A stretch of DNA of 64,000 bases, from contig CAVSAR010000005.1 in the NCBI GenBank assembly GCA_963726085.1, positions 1 to 64,000 of the forward strand, written 5' to 3'. Origin of the DNA: ZC4RG30 sp963726085. GTDB lineage: Bacteria > Pseudomonadota > Gammaproteobacteria > Steroidobacterales > Steroidobacteraceae. The notes under the pieces were generated by a model. It was not told the origin of the DNA. It did no database searches and saw only the letters and a list, made by a program, of their open reading frames with translations. Made by a program: the position numbers and the translations under genes. Positions 8,698 to 16,399 of the stretch are shown here, in pieces. The first letter of the stretch is position 1, and each line of letters opens with the position of its first letter.

Positions 8698-9873
8698 TCA
8701 TACCACTCCGCGGGCTGCCAGTAAACCTGCCTTTGAGGGCCAATCTCGTAGAAATGCGACTTCCAATTCCTCGAACACCCCGTTCATCATCTCCAGCACC
8801 TGGCGATCCGGTCGCGCCTGCTCGTAGGGCGTCAGGTATTCGGCCGAGGAGTTGGTCAGTGCCGCCGTATGGAAGAACACATGCTGGAACAACGAGTCTC
8901 CAAAACACGCCCGCATCACGTCGAAGAACTGCTTCTGGCTGGCATGACCGCGCATGAACAGCGTGGTCAGGACCGAGATCCAGCGATAGGTCTTGGTGGG
9001 ATCCAGCTGGCCGATGTAGTTCTGGATCATCCGGAAGAATTGAACCGTGGACGCAAAATCAAACATCTTGGCCGGGCAGGGGATCAGCAGTGCATCGGCG
9101 GCCATCAGCACGTTGATCGAGATCATGCCCAGCGCCGGCGGGGAGTCCAGCAGCACCACGTCATAGCGATCGGCGACGCCTGCGATGCCAAAGCGCAGTT
9201 CCTGGAAGAACGCCAGGCGCTGTTCCTCGGAGGGCTGGCCGGCCACGCGCATCACCATCGAGATCTCGGCCTCGTACAGGGCCAGGCAGGCGGGGATCAA
9301 GTCGATGCCCGGCACATAGGTCTTTTGGATGGCGTACTCCAGCGAGGGCTGCTCAGCGGCCAGATAGGGCAGGATGGTGGCGTCCTGCTCGATCTCGGCA
9401 TCAGGCATGTAGCCGAACATTGCCGTGGTGGTGGCCTGGCTGTCGGTGTCGATGATCAGCACCCGGTAGCCACGCAGCGCCAGGTAGTGGGCCAGGTTGA
9501 CGCAGGTGGTGGACTTGCCCACGCCGCCCTTGAAGTTCTGGCAGGCGATGACCACCGGCGGATCGCTGGCGGCATCGCGCCAGGGCAGGGTGCCAAAGTG
9601 CGCCCGGAACGCATTGACCTGCGCCAGCGTGTAACCCATGCGGCGGTTGTTGCCGGGATGGCGCGCGGCCTCGGTGATGCCGATCTCGGCCTCCGCGCGC
9701 GCCAGCGTCGTGCGATCACGACCGACCATGTCGGCGGCTTCGCTGGGAGAAAACAGGCGCTGGAAGGTCTTGCGCTGATGGGGCTGCGCACCGCGCTCGT
9801 GCATGGCCTGCAGGAAGTTCTCGCTGCTCGCGAGAATGTCGGTCAGCTTGTCAATCGCAAGCGTCGCTGGCAC
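8698..9873 (-). CDS. parA: ParA-family partition ATPase
   Basis: A 391-residue type Ia ParA. An N-terminal winged-helix/MerR-like DNA-binding region (LFSPSEAADMVGRDRTTLAR, about residues 40-60) is followed by the deviant Walker A KGGVGKST at 115-122, the Walker A' region IIDTDSQATTT and the Walker B region VLLDSPPALGM. Such proteins bind ATP and nucleoid DNA to move plasmid copies apart and often repress their own operon through the N-terminal domain. The start is a GTG at 9873 with GGGAGA upstream. It is divergent from repA, with a shared operator candidate at 9900-9934. Confidence 0.95.
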   Translation of the reverse strand: MPATLAIDKLTDILASSENFLQAMHERGAQPHQRKTFQRLFSPSEAADMVGRDRTTLARAEAEIGITEAARHPGNNRRMGYTLAQVNAFRAHFGTLPWRDAASDPPVVIACQNFKGGVGKSTTCVNLAHYLALRGYRVLIIDTDSQATTTAMFGYMPDAEIEQDATILPYLAAEQPSLEYAIQKTYVPGIDLIPACLALYEAEISMVMRVAGQPSEEQRLAFFQELRFGIAGVADRYDVVLLDSPPALGMISINVLMAADALLIPCPAKMFDFASTVQFFRMIQNYIGQLDPTKTYRWISVLTTLFMRGHASQKQFFDVMRACFGDSLFQHVFFHTAALTNSSAEYLTPYEQARPDRQVLEMMNGVFEELEVAFLRDWPSKAGLLAARGVV

Positions 9874-9899
9874 ACTGATCTCCCGAAGAAACGCGCATC

Positions 9900-9934
9900 C
9901 ACGGATTTTGCCGGGAAACTACCAGAAATCCGTG
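9900..9934. promoter_or_regulatory. Inverted-repeat operator between parA and repA
   Basis: CACGGATTT (9900-9908) and AAATCCGTG (9926-9934) are perfect 9-bp inverted arms separated by 17 bases, so their centres lie on about the same helical face. They occupy the 107-bp divergent promoter region, well placed to let one protein, probably ParA or RepA, control both directions. Confidence 0.55.
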
Positions 9935-9980
9935 CGCACAGCCATTATGGGAGGAGTTTTCCTGCCACTCGGGACCCAGC

Positions 9981-11123
9981 ATGACTGAAGCTGCACCAGC
10001 GGACCAGCGCGAGGCGTTTGCCAAGCGGCTGGCCATCTTCGCCCAGATGGGCCTGGGTCCGCAGCGAACCGTCGGTCAGCTGATCCAGGGCGGGTTCCCA
10101 CGCGACTGGATCGCCGCGGAGTTTCCGCAAATTGCCTTGAGTGATTATCCGGATGCGCCCAAGCCGCGCGCCGCGCGCGCGCATCCGAATGCAGGGCAGG
10201 GCGTGGTGCAGCCTGCGCACACCCAACTGCCCCTGGTCCTCAAGTCCATCGCCAGCACTCGGGCGAGCGCACCGGCACCGGCGCCCATCCAGGTCACTCC
10301 TGTTGCACCGCTGGAGCCGGACAGCATCTCGTTCCAGTACGTGCCGCTGATCCAGTGCTCGTTCCCGCACGCCGATCCGGGCGAGCTCACGACGTTCAGC
10401 CGGCGCAACGGCTGGCTTGAGCTGACGCTGTCCACGGCGCGGCCGGAGACCGGCTTGCCCTACGGTGTGCCCGCCAGATTGCTGACCATTTACTGCGCCT
10501 CGGAGGCCATCCGCACCAAGAGCCCGGAGATCTTCCTCGGCCACAGCGTCAATGATTTCCTGCGGCGCCTGGACGTGCCGATTACGCGCGGCGAACGCGG
10601 CAGCCAGCGCGTGTACGCCAACCAGCTGCTGCGGCTGATTCACTGCGCGGTGTCCATCGACGAGAACATCACCGACGGACATGGACGCACCGGACTGCAC
10701 ATTCGCCAGGCGCTGTTCGCACAGGAAGCACAGCTGTGGTGGGACAGTGACGGTGCAGGGGAGGGCAGCTCGCTGGTGCTGTCCCCCGTGCTGTTCGAGT
10801 CGATACTGGAACGCTCCGCGCCGCTGTCGACCAATGCCATCAAGGCGCTGCGCAAGAGTCCCATGGACCTGGACGTCTATGCGTGGCTGGTGCACCGGCT
10901 GTTCAGCTTAAGCAAACCCAGCACCATCAGCTGGTCGCAGTTGTCGGGCCAGTTCGGTCACGGCTATGCGTTGCCGCGCAAGTTTCGAAGCTATTTCCTG
11001 GATTCACTCAAGCGCGTGCACGCGGTGTATCCGGAAGCACGCGTCAATGTCAGCACCACGGGCCTGACGCTGTTGCCATCCAAGCGGCACGTTGCCTCCA
11101 CCGCGATCGCCGTTCCTGGCTAA
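9981..11123 (+). CDS. repA: Plasmid replication initiator, RepA (PF04796-like)
   Basis: A 380-residue replication protein. The central and C-terminal parts (LEPDSISFQYVPLIQCSFPH, GVPARLLTIYCASEAIRTKS, LGHSVNDFLRRLDVPITRGE, and FGHGYALPRKFRSYFLDSLK) follow the pattern of plasmid-encoded RepA initiators of gammaproteobacterial broad-host plasmids. The N-terminal 90 residues are less conserved, with a proline/alanine linker near 95-110. RepA would bind repeats at the origin to start replication. It is divergent from parA, and repeats downstream at 11293-11445 may be its target. An intact rep gene is the main reason to call this DNA a plasmid. Confidence 0.85.
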   Translation: MTEAAPADQREAFAKRLAIFAQMGLGPQRTVGQLIQGGFPRDWIAAEFPQIALSDYPDAPKPRAARAHPNAGQGVVQPAHTQLPLVLKSIASTRASAPAPAPIQVTPVAPLEPDSISFQYVPLIQCSFPHADPGELTTFSRRNGWLELTLSTARPETGLPYGVPARLLTIYCASEAIRTKSPEIFLGHSVNDFLRRLDVPITRGERGSQRVYANQLLRLIHCAVSIDENITDGHGRTGLHIRQALFAQEAQLWWDSDGAGEGSSLVLSPVLFESILERSAPLSTNAIKALRKSPMDLDVYAWLVHRLFSLSKPSTISWSQLSGQFGHGYALPRKFRSYFLDSLKRVHAVYPEARVNVSTTGLTLLPSKRHVASTAIAVPG

Positions 11124-11292
11124 ACTTTTCCGCTTCGGGAAACCTGCCCGCAGCTCGCCGGCGCCAGTGCTTCTCCTTGGCTGCGACCCGGTGCCTTCGT
11201 GTCACAACTCTTCCGCTTTCCTGACAATTGCCGACTGTGCAAGCTGCAAAAGTGCTGCAAAAAGCGAGATTTGCAGCAGGGCAGGGCAGGGG

Positions 11293-11445
11293 CGTTGCAT
11301 CTCTTCCGCTGGCCCCCAGACCGTTGATTTCCCAGCCTTCAGTCAGGCCTCTCGGCACCCCGCCCGTTGCATCTCTTCCACCTTGCCCCTCGGAACGCTT
11401 CCACTAATGCGTGGCAAATCTGCCCGCACCCCGTTGCATCTCTCC
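11293..11445. repeat. Three direct repeats downstream of repA, possible origin
   Basis: CGTTGCATCTCTTCC occurs at 11293-11307 and 11365-11379, and a one-base-shorter form CGTTGCATCTCTCC at 11432-11445. TGCAA-rich sequence (TGCAAGCTGCAAAAGTGCTG) precedes them near 11238-11260. No gene is seen from 11124 to 11742, so this non-coding block next to repA is a reasonable place for oriV. The wide spacing (72 and 67 bases) is unlike classical tightly packed iterons. Confidence 0.45.
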
Positions 11446-11715
11446 GCAAACTTGCCAAATTCATCCATTGGATCAATGAGATAGCCAACCCTCCTGTATG
11501 GCCTCTAGTTCCCTGTAAACAGTTCCTGGCTGGACGATTTAAAGGCGGACACAAGATCAAGAGTTCCGACCCGGACAAGTAAGAGGAAGAATCCGGGGAG
11601 CTGACGGCCCTTGATCCTGGCTTCGAACGCCTGGATCAATGCGCTGCCGGGGAGGACGGCAAGTGGGGCCTCTCGAGGGTCGAACAGAGAAGCGAATTTG
11701 AGTAGACTACCGGCA

Positions 11716-11742
11716 TTGCACGATATTGCACGGAGTTGCACG
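11716..11742 (+). promoter_or_regulatory. Three phased TTGCACG repeats, antitoxin operator
   Basis: TTGCACG appears at 11716-11722, 11726-11732 and 11736-11742, exactly one helical turn apart, ending at the ATG (11743) and covering the GGAG ribosome-binding site. Evenly spaced short direct repeats are typical of ribbon-helix-helix repressors. Confidence 0.65.
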
Positions 11743-11985
11743 ATGGACACGAATGTCACGATTCGAATCGAATCCGGTCTGAAGAAGTCGCTAGATAAGC
11801 TTGCCAAGGCCACTGGCCGATCCCGGGCATTTCTTGCGCAGGACGCGCTGCGCCAGTACCTGGAAGAGCAGGCCTGGCAGGTGGCTGAGATCAAGCAGGC
11901 GATCAAGGAGGCCGACGCTGGCGAATTCGCGACCGAGGCACAGGTGAAGACTGTGCGCACCAAGTGGAGCGCGGATGCGGGTTAG
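11743..11985 (+). CDS. Ribbon-helix-helix antitoxin (CopG/ParD type)
   Basis: An 80-residue protein beginning MDTNVTIRIESGLKKSLDKL, with the N-terminal beta strand (VTIRI) and two helices (KKSLDKLAKATGRSRAFLAQ) of the ribbon-helix-helix fold, then a charged tail that would wrap the toxin. The ATG at 11743 is chosen over upstream in-frame starts because it opens the RHH strand and follows GGAG. It overlaps the toxin gene by 11 bases. The repeats directly upstream are its likely operator. Confidence 0.9.
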   Translation: MDTNVTIRIESGLKKSLDKLAKATGRSRAFLAQDALRQYLEEQAWQVAEIKQAIKEADAGEFATEAQVKTVRTKWSADAG

Positions 11986-12265
11986 ATGGTTGCACCGAGC
12001 GCTGGATAATCTTGACTCAATCGGTCAGTACATCGCGAAGGATGATCCGGTCGCGGCCGGACGTACGGTGCTACGGATACTGGATGCGGTCGATGCAATG
12101 GCAGCGAGCTCCCAGGTCCATATGGGCCGCCCGGGCCGCGTTGCCGGGACGCGCGAGCTGGTGGTCACACCCAACTATCTGGTGCCGTACCGAATCAAAG
12201 GCGACGTGCTGGAAGTCCTGCGTGTAATGCATGCGCGCCAACGCTGGCCGGATCGACTGCCGTGA
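11975..12265 (+). CDS. RelE/ParE-family toxin
   Basis: A 96-residue protein (MRVRWLHRALDNLDSIGQYI, then GRPGRVAGTRELVVTPNYLV and VLEVLRVMHARQRWPDRLP) with the full RelE/ParE pattern: N-terminal helix pair, GRxGRVxGTRELV strand region and a C-terminal VLRVxHARQxWP motif. ParE toxins poison DNA gyrase and RelE toxins cut mRNA on ribosomes. The sequence fits the ParE-like branch, but the target is not certain. Overlap with the antitoxin gene suggests translational coupling. The pair probably stabilises the plasmid. Confidence 0.9.
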   Translation: MRVRWLHRALDNLDSIGQYIAKDDPVAAGRTVLRILDAVDAMAASSQVHMGRPGRVAGTRELVVTPNYLVPYRIKGDVLEVLRVMHARQRWPDRLP

Positions 12266-12325
12266 GGCGGCCGCTGAGTCCACGTTGCCGCAAGGCCTGG
12301 CAGATTTCCGCTAACGTGTCTTGCG

Positions 12326-12402
12326 GAATTGCAGCGAATTGCAGCTCGCAACACCGATGGTGGATAGCATCTTTACGCAGAGCAATGCGTCGCATTACGC
12401 AG
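12326..12402. repeat. Short direct and inverted repeats after the toxin gene
   Basis: GAATTGCAGC is repeated in tandem at 12326-12335 and 12336-12345. TTACGCAG is repeated at 12373-12380 and 12395-12402, enclosing the palindrome AATGCG-T-CGCATT (12384-12396). The block lies in the 208-bp gap before the GMC oxidoreductase and may hold its promoter or a plasmid binding site. Confidence 0.4.
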
Positions 12403-12473
12403 CGAAATACGTGCCGCTAGACGACAATGGCTGGACAAGCCACGCTCTTTATTTGGACCGACAGCGCTAAATC

Positions 12474-14240
12474 ATGATTGAGGACCTCGATGCGATAGCG
12501 ATCGGTGCAGCTGCGGACTGTGAGATCTGCATGATCGGCAGCGGCCCGGTGGGACTGTCGATGGCGCTTGAGTTCGTCGGCAGGCGCGAGCGGGTCATCG
12601 TCCTGGAATCCGGCGGTGACGCCCATGACCCCAAGGCCGAGGCGCTGTCCGCGATCGAGAACGTGGGGCAAAGACGTGTGCACCCGTCTGCTGTCAGGCG
12701 ACGCATATTCGGAGGCACGTCCTCGGTGTGGAGCGGCCGGTGCGTGCCGTTCAGCCCGATCGACTTCCAGACGCGGGCCTGGATACCCGACTCCGGATGG
12801 CCCATCGCCGCTGAGGACATTGCCCCGTACCTGGATCGGGCGGGCAGGGTGCTGCAGATGGGCCCGGCTGTATTCGATGACCGGATATGGTCGTTGCTGG
12901 GCAGTTCGCCCCCGGACAAGCCCTGGGATCCGACAACATTTGAAACACAGGTGTTCCAGGCCAGCGTGGTGCGAAGTCCACGCACACGCGTTGTTCCTGC
13001 GCCTGCCGATTCGGATGCCAAGGAACTGGGCGCGTTGCAGCACAGTAGCGCGCCGCAGGCCGAAGACATTGGCGAATACTCGCGCAAGACCCTGGAACAG
13101 TCGTCGAATATCCGTGTGCTGCTGCACGCGCAGGCGACGCAAGTCCTGACCGACGAGTCAGGCTCCAGCGTGACCGGCGTAAGGGTGCAATCTCTGCAGG
13201 GTAGAGCCCTTACGATCAGTGCGCGGCGCGTGGTGCTGGCGTGCGGCGCCATCGACAACGCCCGGTTGTTGCTGCTGTCCCGGGTGCGCAACCCCGCCGG
13301 ACTGGGCAATGACCATGACCAGGTCGGCCGATTCCTTACGGATCATCACTATGCCCCGATCGCCAGCATTGCCGGCAGCCAGGCGCATCGCCTGCGCAGG
13401 CGACTGGGCTACCGGTGGCTGGACATTGCCGGCACCCGCCACGTGTACCTGACCGGCGTGAGCCTGTCCGCGCAGCGGCAGCGCGAGGACGGCCTGTCAC
13501 GCGCAACGCTGTACCCGTTCGAGCATGTGGCCCGAAAGGCAGCGCTGCAATCGGTGGGTCAGATCCTGTCGGGACTGCGCACCGGTGGCGAGTCGGCGTC
13601 CAAGGAGGACTGGAGCAATGCCTTGCGGCATCCGGTTGAAGTCACGCAGGGTGCATGGGATCGCTATGGACGTGGGTTGCCGACGCTGAACCCGGTATCC
13701 CGGCTGGACATTGGCTGCAACGTGGAACAACTTCCGAACCCGCAAAGCAGGGTGACCCTCGGGTCGCAGGTGGACGCACTTGGACAACCCGTGGCGCGCC
13801 TGGACTGGCGGCTGGATCAACGGGAATACCAGACCTACTGCGCCACGGCGAAACTCTTTGTCAACGAGTGCGCGCGGCTTGGCCTGGAGGTGCCGCAGAT
13901 TACCCCGTGGGCCCAGGGCCAGGACGCCCAGTGGGCCGCAAGCCTGCATGACATGGCGCACCCGATGTGTACGACCAGGATGTCCGCCGACCCGCGACAT
14001 GGTGTGGTCGACGGCAACTGCGCCGTGCACGGGGTCCGAGGCCTGTACGTTGCCGGCAGTTCGGTGTTTTCAACCGGCGGGACCTCCAACCCGACGTTGA
14101 CGGCAGTGAGCCTTGCCATTCGCCTGGCCGATCACCTTCGCGCGACCAGCGACGCCAGTAGCTCCAGGACTCGCGTCCGATACAAGGGTCGAGTTGTTGC
14201 AATCGCCGCGTGTCCGGGTGGGCATCATTGGCACCGGTAA
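12474..14240 (+). CDS. GMC-family FAD oxidoreductase
   Basis: A 588-residue flavoprotein of the glucose-methanol-choline family. The FAD-binding dinucleotide motif is at residues 20-30 (MIGSGPVGLSM), followed by the GGTSSVWSGR segment near 80-90 and the C-terminal catalytic region DMAHPMCTTRMSADPRHGVV, then GLYVAGSSVFSTGGTSNPT. Such enzymes oxidise alcohols, often sugar hydroxyls, passing electrons from FAD to an acceptor. The last 30 or so residues overlap the next gene and look less conserved, so the true end may be earlier. It is followed by a Gfo/Idh/MocA oxidoreductase, which suggests a two-step sugar or cyclitol conversion. The substrate is unknown. Confidence 0.85.
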   Translation: MIEDLDAIAIGAAADCEICMIGSGPVGLSMALEFVGRRERVIVLESGGDAHDPKAEALSAIENVGQRRVHPSAVRRRIFGGTSSVWSGRCVPFSPIDFQTRAWIPDSGWPIAAEDIAPYLDRAGRVLQMGPAVFDDRIWSLLGSSPPDKPWDPTTFETQVFQASVVRSPRTRVVPAPADSDAKELGALQHSSAPQAEDIGEYSRKTLEQSSNIRVLLHAQATQVLTDESGSSVTGVRVQSLQGRALTISARRVVLACGAIDNARLLLLSRVRNPAGLGNDHDQVGRFLTDHHYAPIASIAGSQAHRLRRRLGYRWLDIAGTRHVYLTGVSLSAQRQREDGLSRATLYPFEHVARKAALQSVGQILSGLRTGGESASKEDWSNALRHPVEVTQGAWDRYGRGLPTLNPVSRLDIGCNVEQLPNPQSRVTLGSQVDALGQPVARLDWRLDQREYQTYCATAKLFVNECARLGLEVPQITPWAQGQDAQWAASLHDMAHPMCTTRMSADPRHGVVDGNCAVHGVRGLYVAGSSVFSTGGTSNPTLTAVSLAIRLADHLRATSDASSSRTRVRYKGRVVAIAACPGGHHWHR

Positions 14241-15330
14241 TCGCGTACGCACCATGTACGGTCCGGTGCTGGCGGCCTGCAGCGACTCGATCGAAGTGAT
14301 CGGGTTCGTGGGTAGGGGAGCCGAGGGTATCGCCCGCGTGAAAGGCGAGCTGGGCTGGTCGCCGTTCGAGTCAATCGGCTCCCTGGTGTTCACTGGCAAG
14401 CCTGATTTCCTGATCGTCGCGGTGAGTGATTCGGCTAACGCCAACATCATGCGCACTGGCCTGGCTATGGGCCGGCCGGTCCTGGGAGAGACGCCGCTCG
14501 CCTGGTCCGAGAAGGAGGGCAGATCGCTGGTGGGGTTGGCGCGGTCGCGTGGCCTGAGTTTCGGGATTGCCGAGCAGTTTCCGTTCCTGCCGGCCGAACG
14601 CCTCAAGGCCAAGCTCATCGAGCTGGGTGCCATTGGCGCGGTGATTTCCTGCCACAACGATTTTGCGACCTACAGCTATCACGGCATCGCACAGCTGCGC
14701 GCATACATGGGGTATGGGCGACCGGCCATTGCCGTGCGTGCCAGGAACCATAAGTTCGGTCGCACCGGCACGCCGGACGGCCGGACACCAGCCAACGACT
14801 CCCTGGGTGCGGATGAAACGTGGCAGCTGGCCACCATAGACGTTGCCGGCGGCGGACTACTGGAACATCGCTATTCGGATGCGTTCACGGCGCTACCTAC
14901 GCGCCCGGCAGGAACGCTGCGTGTACTTGGAAACTGCGGGTATATCGAGGGAGAGCGGCTGCTGTCCGTGGACAGGATAACGGGGAGCAAGTTCGAGGCA
15001 GGGTTCTCACGGGAAGCGGGGACAGATGGCCAGGTCCACTCGGTGCGCGTAGTGCACCCGACGCTCGGAGAAGTGAGCTGGCGCTATCCCGCAGGTACTG
15101 GTCATCTCTCAGATGAACAGGTCGCGGTGTGGTCGCATGTGGACGCATTCCAGCGAGCGGTTCGATATGGCGGAGCACCGCTGTATGCCGGCAGCCAGGC
15201 GCTCGAGGATGTTGAGATCGTGCGCGGGATTGGATATTCGGCTGCACGGGATGGGGGCCGCGTAAGGTTGCCGCTGCGGTCTGAAATTGAAAAGGCGAAA
15301 TCCGCAGCGCACAAGATCCGGCGCAAGTAG
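14194..15330 (+). CDS. Gfo/Idh/MocA-family oxidoreductase
   Basis: An NAD(P)-dependent dehydrogenase of about 378 residues. The Rossmann motif is at the N-terminus (VRVGIIGTGNRVRTM), with the conserved ETPLAWSEKEG segment in place of the family EKPxA pattern and a second substrate-binding domain with GADETWQLATIDVAGGGLLE. The first 27 residues of the longest frame run inside the GMC gene, so I chose a TTG at 14194 with AAGGG 5 bases before it. A GTG just upstream of the Rossmann strand is an alternative. It is probably co-transcribed with the GMC gene. The substrate cannot be told. Confidence 0.8.
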   Translation: MLQSPRVRVGIIGTGNRVRTMYGPVLAACSDSIEVIGFVGRGAEGIARVKGELGWSPFESIGSLVFTGKPDFLIVAVSDSANANIMRTGLAMGRPVLGETPLAWSEKEGRSLVGLARSRGLSFGIAEQFPFLPAERLKAKLIELGAIGAVISCHNDFATYSYHGIAQLRAYMGYGRPAIAVRARNHKFGRTGTPDGRTPANDSLGADETWQLATIDVAGGGLLEHRYSDAFTALPTRPAGTLRVLGNCGYIEGERLLSVDRITGSKFEAGFSREAGTDGQVHSVRVVHPTLGEVSWRYPAGTGHLSDEQVAVWSHVDAFQRAVRYGGAPLYAGSQALEDVEIVRGIGYSAARDGGRVRLPLRSEIEKAKSAAHKIRRK

Positions 15331-15346
15331 TCGTCCGCCCCAGCGC

Positions 15347-15598
15347 TCATGACCTGAATTGACCCGTGGTGGTGCGTCGCCGTTTGGCCGTTGCCCTGCT
15401 GCGCTTGACGTTTTTCCCTTGGCTGCTCGTCAACGTATTGGGGTCCTCGACTGGTGCGGGTGTTGCGGCCGCCAGCGATTGCTCCGACGTATCCTCGCCT
15501 GGGACGGGGTGCGAACCCGTCTCCCCGGGCATCCTGGTCTTCGTGTTTCGCTTTGGCCTGGACTTGGCCGGCGAAACACCGGGTCGCCGCTCAACCAC
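15347..15598 (-). CDS. Small basic low-complexity protein, doubtful
   Basis: An 83-residue frame from a GTG at 15598, rich in arginine, lysine, threonine and proline (ending KRSRATAKRRRTTTGQFRS). It follows the DUF3309 gene on the same strand by about 20 bases, which favours a real gene. The composition resembles small basic proteins seen beside stress genes in this group, but I do not recognise a family. Confidence 0.4.
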   Translation of the reverse strand: MVERRPGVSPAKSRPKRNTKTRMPGETGSHPVPGEDTSEQSLAAATPAPVEDPNTLTSSQGKNVKRSRATAKRRRTTTGQFRS

Positions 15599-15616
15599 GC
15601 AAGTAGCGGCGGCTGA

Positions 15617-15775
15617 TCAGATTCGACCCATCAGCAGCAATACCACCAGGACGATGACCACCAAGCCCAAACCTCCACTGGGTCCATAACCCCAGCTGCG
15701 GCTGTAAGGCCAGGTCGGTATTGCGCCGATAAGGGCGAGGATCAATACGATCAGCAGAATTGTCATCAGACTCAT
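15617..15775 (-). CDS. DUF3309-family small membrane protein
   Basis: A 52-residue protein (MSLMTILLIVLILALIGAIP, then the WPYSRSWGYGPSGGLGL centre and a second membrane helix ending in LMGRI). The glycine- and tyrosine-rich loop between two helices is the DUF3309 signature. The ATG at 15775 is preceded by a GGGGAG ribosome-binding site. The function is unknown; such proteins are common in stress-related operons of proteobacteria. Confidence 0.9.
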   Translation of the reverse strand: MSLMTILLIVLILALIGAIPTWPYSRSWGYGPSGGLGLVVIVLVVLLLMGRI

Positions 15776-15983
15776 GGTTAGCTCCCCTGTTTGAAACAAG
15801 GATGCCGACTGTTGAATCCGCACTGAAGACGGTTACGTTCCCAAGTCGTCCTAGGAGCTCTCCTACGTATTAGCGAAGGATATGTCCGCGCAGTCCGACG
15901 TTGAGTTTCAAGTAGCGTCTGACAGAACCCCGGCGGTTAGCCGCATACGATCGTTCTGACTAGGGACGCAAGAGCGATGGTAA

Positions 15984-16352
15984 ATGGACAATTCCGCCGG
16001 GTGGTTTGAGCTGTACGTGCAGAACCCCGAGCGTGCCAAGGCGTTCTACGAGGAGCTCTTTTGCGTGAAGCTGGAAAAGCTGCCGTATCCCTGGGTTGAT
16101 CTGTGGGCGTTTCCTGAAAAACCCGACTCCTCCAATTGCAGCGGAGCACTGGTGTATACCCCCGGGTTGACGCGTTCCAGCAACAGCGTACTGGTGTACT
16201 TTGTCTGCAGAGACTGTGCGGTTGAGTCCGATCGTGCGGTGCAGCTGGGTGGCAGGTTGTACCAAGCCAAGACCCCCATCGGCGATGAAGGTCACGTGGC
16301 GCTGGTCATTGACCCGGAAGGCAACATGATCGGGCTGCATTCCCTGGCTTGA
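15984..16352 (+). CDS. VOC-family (glyoxalase/bleomycin-resistance fold) protein
   Basis: A 122-residue single-domain VOC protein: WFELYVQNPERAKAFYEELF at the start, the central LVYFVCRDCAVESDRAVQLG, and VALVIDPEGNMIGLHSLA at the end. The glutamate or histidine metal ligands of true glyoxalases are only partly kept, so a binding or regulatory role is as likely as catalysis. It is convergent with the large lipoprotein gene, and no operon partner is seen. Confidence 0.85.
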   Translation: MDNSAGWFELYVQNPERAKAFYEELFCVKLEKLPYPWVDLWAFPEKPDSSNCSGALVYTPGLTRSSNSVLVYFVCRDCAVESDRAVQLGGRLYQAKTPIGDEGHVALVIDPEGNMIGLHSLA

Positions 16353-16399
16353 CCCGTGCCCAAAGCCGCGCGGTGGGCTGAACGCGTCGGCTTCGTGAG

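Noticed and set aside
8869..9984. Plus-strand open frame of 371 codons opposite parA
   Set aside because: It mirrors the clearly real parA gene and has no family-like sequence.
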